Shown piece by piece: positions 32,770 to 41,669 of a stretch of DNA of 64,000 nucleotides. Below the pieces are notes generated by a model that saw nothing but the letters and a program-made list of their open reading frames with translations, was not told the origin of the DNA and searched no databases. The position numbers were made by a program, and so were the translations under genes. The stretch is from positions 62,001 to 126,000 of the forward strand of contig NZ_JARTLM010000008.1 in assembly GCF_029625905.1 (NCBI RefSeq). Reading direction: 5' to 3'. Position 1 is the first letter of the stretch, and every line of letters starts with the position of its first letter. This stretch comes from Hydrogenovibrio sp. 3SP14C1 (GTDB lineage: Bacteria; Pseudomonadota; Gammaproteobacteria; Thiomicrospirales; Thiomicrospiraceae).

Positions 32770-35289
32770 TTAAGATGCCTTTTCAGGGAGTAAGAGAACA
32801 CCATCGTTGGTTGGTGACTCAAGCTCTTCGTTCGCTGAAGGAAGAGGCTGTATCGTGCGATTAGGTTTTAACTTGAAGCTTAGCAGTCGATCTTCAACGC
32901 CTTGTACACTTTCGATAATGTTGTTAGATGTCTGAGTGACTTGTTCAACCAGGGAGGCATTATGTTGGGTGATTTCGTTGATTTCGCCTAACGATTGATT
33001 GACCTGTTCTATACCATGCGATTGGTGATTTAAAGATTGGTGCATTTCCGACATCATGGAGGAAATTTCATCTATCGCTTGGGCATTCTCATCAAATGAT
33101 TTCTTAGTCAATTCGCTTAACTCAATTCCTTGTTCAACTTTTGCTAGGCTTTTTTGCGTGACAGCCTGAATACTTTTTGCGGCATCAGCTGATTTGCTGG
33201 CCAAGCTTCTGACTTCGGTTGCCACAACGGCAAATCCTCTACCTTGTTCACCGGCACGGGCAGCTTCTACCGCGGCATTAAGTGCTAATAGATTGGTTTG
33301 AAAAGCGATATCATCAATCACTCGTGTAAAGGTTGCTATCTCTTGGCTGGCACTTTCGATTTCTCTAATGGCTTCCGACATACTATTCACAATGCTGACG
33401 CCGGATAAAGTATTTTCCTTAGCAGCGGTGCTCTTGTTGTTAACGGTGTTTGCACTTGAAAGTGATTCATTGATTTGTTGAACCATTTTCTGCATATGGT
33501 TCATGGTGTTTTGGATGGCCAAAGCTTGTTGATTGACACGCTCATTTAAGTCTTGGTTACCCACGCTAATTTCTTGAACGCCGCTAACTGCATTGGAAGA
33601 AGCTATTTGAACATCTGAAAGCATGTTGCTGATATTTGATGCCATAGCTTGCATATTATTTTTTAAATCTTGCAGTTTACCTTCAAATTCGCCTTCGATT
33701 TGATAGGCAAAGTTCCCTTGGCGAAAATGGTCTAATATGTAAGACTTTTGGCTGATGGCTTCATCAAGTTTGTCTAGTGAGGTATTTAAATAAGTCTTAA
33801 GTTGACTCAGCTCACCAGGCATCTCTAACTCAATACGCTTGGAGAAGTCCCCTTTGTTCATCATTTGCATGACTTCTTTGACTGCTTCAATAGCATTCAT
33901 TTGTGTATCCATTGCAGAGTTTAAGCTTTCAATTACAGTGCGATAGGTGCCCAAATATCGATCTGATGGTTCTGTAAAGCTCAGGTTTCCTTGATTCAAC
34001 GCTTGGCTCATGTTTTGAATCGCAGTCATGGTGTCTGAGATTTGTGTGATTGACTTGTTAAAGTTTTGTTTTAATGTGAGTAAATCGCCTGCATAGGCTT
34101 TTTCGACTTTCTTATCAAACTCGCCCCTAGATAATGCAATACCGACATCTTGTAATTCGGTTGTGATATGACGAAAAGATAAAATCAACTCTTGAATACT
34201 ATAGCTCATATCAACCAGTTCATTTTTACCTATGATGGGTTTCCACTGTTTTAGATCACCTGTCTGGGAGATGGAAGCGATGTTTTTGCGAATTCGGTGA
34301 AGAGGTCGAGTAATGGAAGCAACGACAATTAAGTTGAATAAAATCATTAAGATCAACCCGATGATGCTGATAATGGCTAATCGCTCAATCTGGTGATTTG
34401 AGAGAGTGCTTAATTCAGATATCAGGTTTGAAGTCGTCTGTTGCGACTGGTTTGTGAAGTGATTAATTATTTTATTAGCTTTATTGATGAGCGAGATGAG
34501 TGAGGCATTATTGTCTGTTTCGGTTGTCATATAGTCTTTAATATCACTGAAAGATTCCTGATAACCGTCTCTAGCTGTAACCAGTTCATCAAGCATATCA
34601 GTATACTGAAAATTTCCTTCAAAAGCACTGACAATCGTTTCCATTTCAGGGTTCGCATTGTCTCCTAATCCGTTTTCTTCAAACACTTTGATTAGCTGAG
34701 TGTTTTTGGTTGAAATCATTTTGCCAAGAATTAATTGAGAAGCATTGAGCCGTTTTTGAATCGCTTTAACCGCTTCAGATAACGCTAAATTTTCATGTGC
34801 TTGGTCTGTTTGTAAAAAAGCCTCAGTTTGTTGTTTCAAAGTTTCTGTGGTTGGTTCAATGCCGTATTCAATAGTGTTGTTGACTTCTTTTTTTAAGAAA
34901 ACATTTGAATTAGTTGCCTTTTTATACTTTCTTAAAACGGTTTGAAGTGAATGAATGGCATTTTGATTTTCTTCAGATTTTAAGACAGCTAGCATGGCCT
35001 CGCTTTGTTGTTTAAGTTCATCAATGGCAGAGTTGAATTGTTTACTGGCATCTAAGCTTTGACTCAAAATATATTCATTCGCTAGCTGAGTTGTTAGAAT
35101 TAATGATTGTTGAAAGTTAGCGATTCTCTCTGCTTGTTGATGTTGTAGATTTGATAAGCTGGTTGCTTTAATACGAACTTCAGATAAGGCAGACCAACCA
35201 ATGTAAGCGATGGTGGTTAAAAACAAAATAGAGAAAAGGGTGTTAATAAAAAGTCTTAAATTGATTGAAATAAAGTTGAAAAACTTCAT
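32770..35289 (-). CDS. Methyl-accepting chemotaxis protein with several HAMP-like repeats
   Basis: A transmembrane chemoreceptor of 839 residues counted from the ATG at 35289; upstream ATGs would add up to 26 residues. Membrane segments lie at about 14-34 and 304-324, enclosing a helical periplasmic domain of about 270 residues. A HAMP domain follows (325-378), then at least four HAMP-like units marked by [52 protein letters not shown] and [18 protein letters not shown]. The signalling hairpin [20 protein letters not shown] begins at 661. The C-terminus has no CheR-docking pentapeptide. An 11-bp inverted repeat lies upstream. Ligand unknown. Confidence 0.92.
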   Translation of the reverse strand: MKFFNFISINLRLFINTLFSILFLTTIAYIGWSALSEVRIKATSLSNLQHQQAERIANFQQSLILTTQLANEYILSQSLDASKQFNSAIDELKQQSEAMLAVLKSEENQNAIHSLQTVLRKYKKATNSNVFLKKEVNNTIEYGIEPTTETLKQQTEAFLQTDQAHENLALSEAVKAIQKRLNASQLILGKMISTKNTQLIKVFEENGLGDNANPEMETIVSAFEGNFQYTDMLDELVTARDGYQESFSDIKDYMTTETDNNASLISLINKANKIINHFTNQSQQTTSNLISELSTLSNHQIERLAIISIIGLILMILFNLIVVASITRPLHRIRKNIASISQTGDLKQWKPIIGKNELVDMSYSIQELILSFRHITTELQDVGIALSRGEFDKKVEKAYAGDLLTLKQNFNKSITQISDTMTAIQNMSQALNQGNLSFTEPSDRYLGTYRTVIESLNSAMDTQMNAIEAVKEVMQMMNKGDFSKRIELEMPGELSQLKTYLNTSLDKLDEAISQKSYILDHFRQGNFAYQIEGEFEGKLQDLKNNMQAMASNISNMLSDVQIASSNAVSGVQEISVGNQDLNERVNQQALAIQNTMNHMQKMVQQINESLSSANTVNNKSTAAKENTLSGVSIVNSMSEAIREIESASQEIATFTRVIDDIAFQTNLLALNAAVEAARAGEQGRGFAVVATEVRSLASKSADAAKSIQAVTQKSLAKVEQGIELSELTKKSFDENAQAIDEISSMMSEMHQSLNHQSHGIEQVNQSLGEINEITQHNASLVEQVTQTSNNIIESVQGVEDRLLSFKLKPNRTIQPLPSANEELESPTNDGVLLLPEKAS

Positions 35290-35365
35290 GAGAGCGAATA
35301 CCTGCATAAATATAACTTGGAATAAGTATATAAATGGATTATGACAGGGTGGTGACGAATCTATC

Positions 35366-35394
35366 ACAATGTGATGAAGAGGGCATCACATTGT
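35366..35394. promoter_or_regulatory. 11-bp inverted repeat upstream of the chemoreceptor gene
   Basis: ACAATGTGATG and its exact complement CATCACATTGT are separated by seven bases. The left part also contains ATCACA-A-TGTGAT, so three ATCACA half-sites occur within 31 bases. No T run follows on either strand, so an operator is more likely than a terminator. Confidence 0.45.
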
Positions 35395-35408
35395 ATATCA
35401 GGAAGGTA

Positions 35409-36476
35409 TTATTTTTTCGTTGCGCGTCTTGCTTGAACGCCTTCTGCCAGGTCTTCTAACAAGCCTAAACTCGCTTCCCAGCTAATACACGCATCTGTAA
35501 TGCTTTGGCCATAAGTTAACGTCTGACCTGGTTGTGCATCTTGACGCCCTTCAACTAGGTTGCTTTCAACCATTGCCCCCATGATATGGTCTGTCCCTTT
35601 AGAAAGTTGCTCTTTAATCGATTGAGCAACCACAAGTTGTCTTTCGTGCTGCTTGCTGCTGTTGGCATGACTACAGTCAATCATGAGTTTATCTTGTACG
35701 CCCGCTTTTTGAAGTTGCTCTACGGCTTCTTTAACACTGTCTTCGTCATAGTTAGGCGCATCGTTCCCACCTCTTAAAATAACATGACAGTCTTCATTTC
35801 CGTTGGTTGAGAAAATAGCCGAGTGTCCCATTTTAGTGAGCGACAGAAAGATATGAGGGTTATTGGCTGCACGGATAGCATCGACGGCAATTTTGAAGCC
35901 GCCATCGGTTCCATTTTTAAACCCAATCGGACAAGATAAGCCAGATGCCAGTTCTCGATGGCCTTGGCTTTCAGTTGTTCTTGCACCAATCGCACCCCAT
36001 GAAATAAGGTCTGCAATGTATTGCGGTGAAATCAGATCTAAAAATTCAGTCGCACATGGAACACCCATATCGTTGATATCGGCTAATAGCGAGCGCGCCA
36101 CTTCTAATCCTTTGTTGATCTCAAAAGATTCGTTCAATAAAGGATCGTTAATCAGTCCTTTCCACCCGACCGTAGTTCTCGGTTTTTCAAAATAGACACG
36201 CATCACGATGAGCAAGTCATTTTGATATTTATCCATTTGATCTTTTAAACGTTTGGCATATTCTCGGGCAGCGCCAGGGTCATGAATGGAACAAGGTCCA
36301 ATGATGACAAGGATTCGATCATCTCTACCTGTGAGAATGTTATGTATTGCCTGACGTGTGTCGTAAACCGTTTGAGCCGCCGTTTCGGAAATGGGAAACA
36401 ACTCATGAAGTTCCTGCGGTGGGCGTACTTCGGTAATGGTTTTGATTCTTACGTCATCGGTTTGATACTGTGTCAT
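35409..36476 (-). CDS. aroG: 3-deoxy-7-phosphoheptulonate synthase (DAHP synthase), class I
   Basis: It condenses phosphoenolpyruvate and erythrose 4-phosphate, the first step of aromatic amino acid synthesis. The 355-residue product has the AroF/G/H signature: RILVIIGPCSIHDPGAAREYA, MRVYFEKPRTTVGWKGLINDP, GARTTESQGHRELASGLSCPIGFKNGTDG and the metal-site region MIDCSHANSSKQ. Length equals the enterobacterial isozymes. I cannot tell from the sequence which amino acid inhibits it, so the symbol aroG stands for the family. It appears to be a single-gene unit, with AT-rich upstream DNA shared with the divergent DUF3579 gene. Confidence 0.95.
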   Translation of the reverse strand: MTQYQTDDVRIKTITEVRPPQELHELFPISETAAQTVYDTRQAIHNILTGRDDRILVIIGPCSIHDPGAAREYAKRLKDQMDKYQNDLLIVMRVYFEKPRTTVGWKGLINDPLLNESFEINKGLEVARSLLADINDMGVPCATEFLDLISPQYIADLISWGAIGARTTESQGHRELASGLSCPIGFKNGTDGGFKIAVDAIRAANNPHIFLSLTKMGHSAIFSTNGNEDCHVILRGGNDAPNYDEDSVKEAVEQLQKAGVQDKLMIDCSHANSSKQHERQLVVAQSIKEQLSKGTDHIMGAMVESNLVEGRQDAQPGQTLTYGQSITDACISWEASLGLLEDLAEGVQARRATKK

Positions 36477-36733
36477 CGTTCTTCTCTAGCGCTACAAATT
36501 TATTTCATGATAAAGACTGCATATTATGCCATTTATTTTGGTCAAAAGTTGGTTAAAAACCAGTAATGGCTTTCAGTTTCAATCAAATTTGAGTGAGATA
36601 TTTTAGTTTTAATGAAATTATCTTTAAATTAAAGGGGGATAAGGGTGGTTATTATAATGAGTTGTGCTAAAATTCGCGGTTGAGAACTGGTTGTTCAACT
36701 TCGAATAGAACCCTTATTTGGAAGGTGCTGATA

Positions 36734-37027
36734 GTGCATTGTAAATACATCATTGAAGGCTATACTGAAGACGGGAAAAAATTCCGTCCAAGCGATTGGA
36801 TTGATCGCATTGCATCGTTGATGGCCTCATATGGTTCTTCTCATCGTTTGGTCTTTTCTGACTTACTTCATCCTGAACTTCATAACGGTCAAAAATGTTT
36901 GATTATTGACACTGAGTTGGAAATTAAAAATCCGACAATGTTTGAGTATGTGATGAACTTTGCAAAATCTAATAATCTAAAAATCAGTCAAGTTTGCGAT
37001 ACCTTGGAAACTAAGACGGGATCATAG
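36734..37027 (+). CDS. DUF3579 family protein
   Basis: A small soluble 97-residue protein matching my recollection of the DUF3579 family: IIEGYTEDGKKFRPSDWIDR at the N-terminus, then a helix, LHPELHNGQKCLIIDTEL in the middle and PTMFEYVMNFAKSNNLKI near the end. Its function is unknown. The start is placed at GTG 36734 because GGAAGGTG lies about six bases upstream; an in-frame ATG-like start further up would add residues unlike the family. A TATAAT at 36653-36658 may be the -10 element. It ends two bases before the convergent prepilin peptidase gene. Confidence 0.8.
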   Translation: MHCKYIIEGYTEDGKKFRPSDWIDRIASLMASYGSSHRLVFSDLLHPELHNGQKCLIIDTELEIKNPTMFEYVMNFAKSNNLKISQVCDTLETKTGS

Positions 37028-37029
37028 AT

Positions 37030-37824
37030 CTACAGCTGTTGAATTAACTGATTACCCAATACCAGGCTGCTCCAGCCTCCGATGGCTAAAAAGGGACCAA
37101 ATGGAATAGGGTCTTCTAGTTTTTTTAATCTGAGTAACGCAAGTCCTCCTCCAATCACTAAACTGCTCAATGATGCAATTAAGATTATCTGAGGGATGGC
37201 CATCACGCCAAACCAAGCTCCCAGCGCAGCAAGCAATTTGAAATCTCCGTATCCCATGCCTTCTTTGCCGGTTAATAGCTTAAACGAGTGGAAAAGAGCC
37301 CATAAAATCATATAGCCGATTGCAGCGCCTAAAATAGCTTGTTCAGCAGATACATAATAAGCTTGACTGTTGATTAAAAGACCAGCCCACAGAAGAGGCA
37401 AGCTCAAGCTGTCTAAAATTAACTGATGCTCAATATCAATGACTAAGATCGTGATTAAAATCCATGAAAACCCCACTGCGAACAATGCTGAAGTAGTTTG
37501 ACCGAAATGCCAGATTAAAAATCCCGTTATCAGCATGGTACCGATTTCGATTAAGGGGTAACGAATGGAAATAGGGGTGTGGCAAGTCAGACACTTCCCT
37601 TTAGCAAAAAACCAACTAAAAATCGGAATCAACTGATGCCAAGAGAGCGTGGTTTGGCAGTGAGGGCATTTTGAGCGACTGAGGGTAATGGAATGTGCCG
37701 TTGAACCGGCATCTAGATAGAGCATTCTTGGAAGTCGCCAAGTCAACATGGAGATGAAGCTTCCAATGATCAGACCCAGGAGACTGGCGGCAAAAACGGC
37801 TTCTACCTGTGTCAGATCAACCAT
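37030..37824 (-). CDS. pilD: Type IV prepilin peptidase / N-methyltransferase
   Basis: PilD cleaves the leader of type IV pilins and pseudopilins and methylates the new N-terminus. The 264-residue protein has about seven membrane segments, the zinc-binding double CxxC loop (CPHCQTTLSW and CLTCHTPISIRYP) and the two catalytic aspartate motifs (LVIDIEHQLI and GMGYGDFKLL). Length is standard. The usual pilB-pilC-coaE neighbours are missing, so the gene is detached from its pilus operon. A STAS-domain gene precedes it on the same strand by nine bases, an unusual pairing. Confidence 0.94.
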   Translation of the reverse strand: MVDLTQVEAVFAASLLGLIIGSFISMLTWRLPRMLYLDAGSTAHSITLSRSKCPHCQTTLSWHQLIPIFSWFFAKGKCLTCHTPISIRYPLIEIGTMLITGFLIWHFGQTTSALFAVGFSWILITILVIDIEHQLILDSLSLPLLWAGLLINSQAYYVSAEQAILGAAIGYMILWALFHSFKLLTGKEGMGYGDFKLLAALGAWFGVMAIPQIILIASLSSLVIGGGLALLRLKKLEDPIPFGPFLAIGGWSSLVLGNQLIQQL

Positions 37825-37833
37825 AGGGTAGCG

Positions 37834-38124
37834 TTAAGCCATTTTGAAAAGTTTTTCGAAGTTTACCACTTCAAATACTTTGAGAATGTGATCCGATAAG
37901 CCGCAAAGCGTAATGCGGTTAGAATCTTCCCCTAAATGGGTGCGTAACTGAAGAAGCATGCCAAGACCACCACTGTCGATATGTGATGTTTCACTAAAAT
38001 CAATCACAATGTCTTTGAATTCGTTTTCCGTGTAAGCAGCTTGAAAGTCGGCAAAAGAGTCAATTGTGAACTTATCACTGACATGAATCCAGAGTGTTTG
38101 GTCTTTTAATTTATAAGTAATCAT
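37834..38124 (-). CDS. STAS-domain protein, anti-sigma-factor-antagonist type
   Basis: A 96-residue single STAS domain. It contains KDIVIDFSETSHIDSGGLGMLLQLRTHLG, in which the DSGG serine is the usual phosphorylation site of SpoIIAA-like antagonists. It could take part in a partner-switching module, but no anti-sigma kinase or PP2C phosphatase gene is near in this window. It lies nine bases upstream of pilD on the same strand and 90 bases downstream of queD. STAS proteins also regulate transporters and cyclic-di-GMP outputs, so the role remains open. Confidence 0.85.
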   Translation of the reverse strand: MITYKLKDQTLWIHVSDKFTIDSFADFQAAYTENEFKDIVIDFSETSHIDSGGLGMLLQLRTHLGEDSNRITLCGLSDHILKVFEVVNFEKLFKMA

Positions 38125-38214
38125 TCTTACGTATCCATTGTTGTATCGTGTCAGTATAGGATAAAAAATATTATATGAAAAGCGGGCAAGAAAAATTTAA
38201 GTGAATAATTATTA

Positions 38215-38592
38215 TTACTCACTGTAAATGACGCAATTCCGGTCATTTTCCCAAACAGTCAAACTATGCATGCGAACGCTTGGAGTTTGAATGCGTTGTT
38301 GTATTTGCTGATAGAGATATTCTGCAATATTTTCTGCTGTTGGGTTTTTTTCTTTGAAGTGTGGATGGTCATTCAAAAAGGTATGATCAAGCTCAGCAAT
38401 GACTTCTTTTGCATGACGTTTGATTTCTTTGAAATCCACCAGCATTCCAATTTCGTTTAGTTTATCACCGACGACTTGAACTTCAATTTTCCAGTTATGT
38501 CCATGCAGTTTTGCGCAATCACCCGGGTAACCTCTTAGGCTATGGGCGGAAGCAAAATCGAGTAGAGTTTTTAAAACGAATTGTTGAGCCAT
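38215..38592 (-). CDS. queD: 6-carboxy-tetrahydropterin synthase
   Basis: QueD converts dihydroneopterin triphosphate to 6-carboxytetrahydropterin in queuosine tRNA modification. The 125-residue product has the catalytic Cys and zinc histidines in CAKLHGHNWKIEVQV, then GMLVDFKEIKRHAKEVIAELDHTFLND and PTAENIAEYLYQQI, and the late VRMHSLTVWEN. The other que genes are not in the window. The region between it and ispA (94 bases) contains a TATAAT on the minus strand but no distinct hairpin. Confidence 0.94.
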   Translation of the reverse strand: MAQQFVLKTLLDFASAHSLRGYPGDCAKLHGHNWKIEVQVVGDKLNEIGMLVDFKEIKRHAKEVIAELDHTFLNDHPHFKEKNPTAENIAEYLYQQIQQRIQTPSVRMHSLTVWENDRNCVIYSE

Positions 38593-38686
38593 GATTTTAT
38601 GCGGTAACGTTAATGATTAATTGAGTCGCATTATAACAAAACTTCAAGAAAATAAATAAATTAGCATTAAGATCGTTTAAATAAAA

Positions 38687-39571
38687 TCAATATTGGCGAC
38701 AAGCAATATAGGTAATGAGTTCTTTTAAGAAAGGATTGTTTAGTTGTAAGGACGATAAAGTTTCCAGTGATTCACTGATTAATTCGTCCCTTAGTTTCTT
38801 TGACTGGGATAATCCCAATAATTTGGGATATGTCGATTTGCCTGCCGCTTCGTCACTTCCCTGGGGTTTTCCGAGCACATCGGTGCTGCCTTCAATGTCA
38901 AGGATGTCATCATGCACTTGAAAGGCCAACCCGATTTTTTGGCCTAATTTAACCAGGCCTGGCTGTTTTTTATTGTAAAGCGGTGACTGTACAGCACCCA
39001 TGAGTAATGCGGCTGTGATGAGTGCCCCCGTTTTCATGTCATGCATTTTTTGTAATTGGGACAACTCTGGTAAATGTCCATTGGATTGGATATCAATTAT
39101 CTGTCCGCCAATCATGCCAATAGCACCACTGGCTTGGCTGAGAAGCGTGATGAGTTTTACTTTATCAGCATCTTCTGTTAACGGATCTTTGCTTAAAATC
39201 TCAAAAGCGAACGTTTGTTGTGCATCTCCGACCAGAATTGCAGTTGCTTCATCATATTGCACATGACAGGTGGGTTGACCACGTCTCAAATCATCGTCAT
39301 CCATTGCTGGCAAATCGTCATGTACCAATGAGTAACTATGAATCAGCTCTATCGCACAAGCGGCAGCATCGAGTTTTTCCAGTGAAATGTTTAAGCTTTC
39401 TCCTACAGCATAAACTAGGGCAGGGCGTAATCTTTTACCATTGTTTAAGGTTGCGTACTTGATGGCTTCTAAAAGCGAAGCAGGGCAACCTGTTTGCTGA
39501 TCCAGCAAAGCAGTGAGGTGTTGGTTAACTCTGTTTTGATAAAGTAAAAGCGTTGGTTTCAAAAAAGTCAT
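38687..39571 (-). CDS. ispA: Polyprenyl diphosphate synthase (farnesyl diphosphate synthase)
   Basis: IspA builds farnesyl diphosphate for quinones and cell-wall lipid carriers. From ATG at 39571 the product has 294 residues, matching the family length; an upstream TTG would add 17 residues. It shows NGKRLRPALVYAVGE, the first Asp-rich motif LVHDDLPAMDDDDLRRGQPTCH and the second FQVHDDILDIEGSTDVLGKPQGSD. dxs, which often follows ispA, is absent. A perfect CCAGGCCTGG lies inside as Gln-Pro-Gly-Leu. A terminator hairpin upstream belongs to neighbouring genes. Confidence 0.93.
   Translation of the reverse strand: MTFLKPTLLLYQNRVNQHLTALLDQQTGCPASLLEAIKYATLNNGKRLRPALVYAVGESLNISLEKLDAAACAIELIHSYSLVHDDLPAMDDDDLRRGQPTCHVQYDEATAILVGDAQQTFAFEILSKDPLTEDADKVKLITLLSQASGAIGMIGGQIIDIQSNGHLPELSQLQKMHDMKTGALITAALLMGAVQSPLYNKKQPGLVKLGQKIGLAFQVHDDILDIEGSTDVLGKPQGSDEAAGKSTYPKLLGLSQSKKLRDELISESLETLSSLQLNNPFLKELITYIACRQY
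38953..38962. repeat. Iterated palindrome CCAGGCCTGG, copy in ispA
   Basis: Perfect copy; on the coding (minus) strand it is read as Pro-Gly-Leu in QPGLVKLG. Confidence 0.9.
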
Positions 39572-39642
39572 TCCACATTCTTTTTGAAAAGAAGCCTGTT
39601 CTAAAAGAGAAGCTTTTTTCAAAAAGATTTTTAAAAGAAAGG

Positions 39643-39677
39643 GTTAAAAAAGGCCGTCATTTGACAGCCTTTTTAAC
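39643..39677. terminator. Bidirectional hairpin downstream of the peroxiredoxin gene
   Basis: GTTAAAAAAGGC and GCCTTTTTAAC pair, extended by GTCA/TGAC near the loop. On the minus strand a T-rich side follows, which terminates the peroxiredoxin transcript before ispA. Confidence 0.8.
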
Positions 39678-39696
39678 GTTTATGATTCGAAGCAAA

Positions 39697-40299
39697 TTAT
39701 AGCTCTTCACCATGTTTTGATAGGTAATCAGCAACACCTTCTGGAGAATCTTTCATCCCTTCATCGCCTTTGTTCCAGCCAGCTGGACAAACTTCACCAT
39801 TTTCTTCATGGAACTGAAGTGCTTCAACCATGCGAACCATTTCGTCAACGTTACGACCTAAAGGCAAATCGTTAACCACTTGGTGACGAACAACCCCTTC
39901 TTTGTCAATCAAGAAAGCACCACGTAAAGCAACGTTGCCAGGATGCACAATACCGTAAGCATCCATGATAGAGCCACCTAAGTCAGCCACTAAAGGGAAT
40001 TTAACTGGCCCTAGGCCCCCTTCATTGACAGCCGTGTTACGCCATGCATTGTGTGTGAACTGAGAGTCAACAGAGACACCGATGACTTCTGTACCCAATT
40101 CTTTGAACTTTTCAACACGGTGATCAAATGCAAGAATTTCAGAAGGACAAACAAATGTGAAATCTAGTGGGTAAAAGAACACAACCGCATACTTACCGTC
40201 GATATGACTTTTTAAATTAAAGTCGTCAACAATGGTTCCGTCTGCAAGAACGGCGGCTGAAGTAAAATCCGGGGCTTTTTTAGTAACTAATACTGACAT
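39697..40299 (-). CDS. 2-Cys peroxiredoxin (AhpC/Prx1 type)
   Basis: It reduces hydrogen peroxide and organic peroxides using a thiol donor. The 200-residue product has the peroxidatic Cys in YPLDFTFVCPSEILAFD and the resolving Cys in GEVCPAGWNKG, plus GLGPVKFPLVADLGGSIMDAYGI and RGAFLIDKEGVVRH. Length and the two cysteines mark a typical 2-Cys enzyme, probably reduced by thioredoxin as there is no ahpF beside it; a thioredoxin gene lies 1.4 kb away. AAAGGA precedes the ATG. I see no OxyR-like palindrome in the 209 bases upstream. Confidence 0.95.
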   Translation of the reverse strand: MSVLVTKKAPDFTSAAVLADGTIVDDFNLKSHIDGKYAVVFFYPLDFTFVCPSEILAFDHRVEKFKELGTEVIGVSVDSQFTHNAWRNTAVNEGGLGPVKFPLVADLGGSIMDAYGIVHPGNVALRGAFLIDKEGVVRHQVVNDLPLGRNVDEMVRMVEALQFHEENGEVCPAGWNKGDEGMKDSPEGVADYLSKHGEEL

Positions 40300-40508
40300 A
40301 GCTTGTTTCCTTTGATTTAGTTTAAATTTGGTGGCAATAGTATAGTCAATTTGTCGGCTATTGAAAACTGCTTTAGTAATGGGTTTTGTTTGATCATCTG
40401 GGGAAATGCGTTCATGATGCGATGAATAGAATATGAAAACATAATTAACCTATTTAAAATCAATGCCGATATAATGTTTATTAAAGCTTTTTTAAAGGAG
40501 TGAAGGCT

Positions 40509-41144
40509 ATGTTTATAGTTTATTCACCAGAGGGTCGCAACTTCATTGGTGACAAACAAAGAATGCCTGGTTTAAAAGTAGACCCGGTCAATCGAGTGTT
40601 GCCGATTGGAGATTCTGAAATGGATCAACAGTTAAACTTTGAAGAAACGTATCCTTCTCCTCAGGGGGCATCCAAATCAGCATTAGAGCAATATGAGTCT
40701 GTGCAACATGAAAAAGAACGCACGCTGGTTGTCAAAGTTTCCGATATTATGGTTCAACCGGTCATTACGGTGACTGCAGATCGCTCTTTAGTTGAAGCCT
40801 GGGAAATAATGCGAAACTCGAATATTCAGCATTTACCTGTGGTGAATGAATCCTCTGATTTAATTGGTTTGATTTCAGCGCACGATATATTAATGCGCGG
40901 GATTATGGATGCAGAAGGCAATATTGAAGAAATCCGAGATGGAAACATAGCGGATGTGATGAACGAAGAAGTGATTACGACAAAAGTGAATACAGATATT
41001 CGCCGGGTGGCGTTTGTCATGAGTGAGTATGGGTTAGGGTGCTTACCGATTATGTCTGAAGTCGACACTGTGATCGGGATCGTTACATTATCGGATATTG
41101 TTCGTCGATTAGCGGAGCAGCCTCCGTTAGAAATTTATGCCTAA
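40509..41144 (+). CDS. CBS-domain pair protein
   Basis: A soluble 211-residue protein with a family-specific N-terminus (MFIVYSPEGRNFIGDKQRMPG, about 1-75) and two CBS domains (about 80-205: VSDIMVQPVITVTADRSLVEAWEIMRNSNIQHLPVVNES and DVMNEEVITTKVNTDIRRVAFVMSEYGLGCLPIM as separate blocks). CBS pairs bind adenosine nucleotides and act as energy sensors. The start at ATG 40509 is chosen because AAAGGAG lies eight bases upstream; GTG at 40500 overlaps that site. I do not recognise the N-terminal part as a known domain. No partner gene is adjacent. Confidence 0.8.
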   Translation: MFIVYSPEGRNFIGDKQRMPGLKVDPVNRVLPIGDSEMDQQLNFEETYPSPQGASKSALEQYESVQHEKERTLVVKVSDIMVQPVITVTADRSLVEAWEIMRNSNIQHLPVVNESSDLIGLISAHDILMRGIMDAEGNIEEIRDGNIADVMNEEVITTKVNTDIRRVAFVMSEYGLGCLPIMSEVDTVIGIVTLSDIVRRLAEQPPLEIYA

Positions 41145-41255
41145 GTTTGATGATGGGATCTTCAGTCATCAATAAAGGATAAGCCTCTCCAGCTAATTGA
41201 ATTTATATCTTGATGCGGAATCAATGAGTTCGCATAGATGAAGAGGCAAGAAAAA

Positions 41256-41627
41256 TTAAGCGTTTTCTTCCTGCGCTTTTTCCAAGTCTTGACGGACCTT
41301 TTCCATATCCAGTTCTTTCAACTGAGCAATACCTTCTTCAAAGTTACTTTCTGGAATGACGCCTGGATTTGAGAATACAACGATTTTCTCACGCATGAAA
41401 ACCAAGGTTGGAATGGATCGAACCTGGAACATGCCCGCTAAGTCTTGTTGTTCTTCAACATTCACTTTAGCAAAAACAATATCAGGGTGCTTTTCAGAAA
41501 CTGCTTCAAAAGTCGGGGCAAATTGTTTACATGGACCACACCATTCAGCCCAGAAATCTAGAATAACAATGTCGTTGTTTTCGATAGTGGATTCAAAGTC
41601 TTCTACTTTTAAGTCTATAACAGACAT
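41256..41627 (-). CDS. Thioredoxin-family protein
   Basis: A 123-residue thioredoxin with the active site WAEWCGPCKQFAP, VEEQQDLAGMFQVRSIPTLVFM with the cis-proline, and an extended acidic helical C-terminus (LKELDMEKVRQDLEKAQEENA). The C-terminal extension is longer than in classical TrxA (about 108 residues), suggesting a variant that may serve a particular reductant route such as the nearby peroxiredoxin (inference). A strong AAGGAG lies before the ATG. fumC is upstream on the same strand by 42 bases. Confidence 0.9.
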   Translation of the reverse strand: MSVIDLKVEDFESTIENNDIVILDFWAEWCGPCKQFAPTFEAVSEKHPDIVFAKVNVEEQQDLAGMFQVRSIPTLVFMREKIVVFSNPGVIPESNFEEGIAQLKELDMEKVRQDLEKAQEENA

Positions 41628-41669
41628 AGGTTCTCCTTAGGTTTAAAAAAAGGGGACTGAAAAATACTA

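Noticed and set aside
41145..41255. Possible terminator between the CBS and thioredoxin genes
   Set aside because: Only scattered short complementary segments (GCCTCT/AGAGGC far apart, TGCG/CGCA) without a T run.
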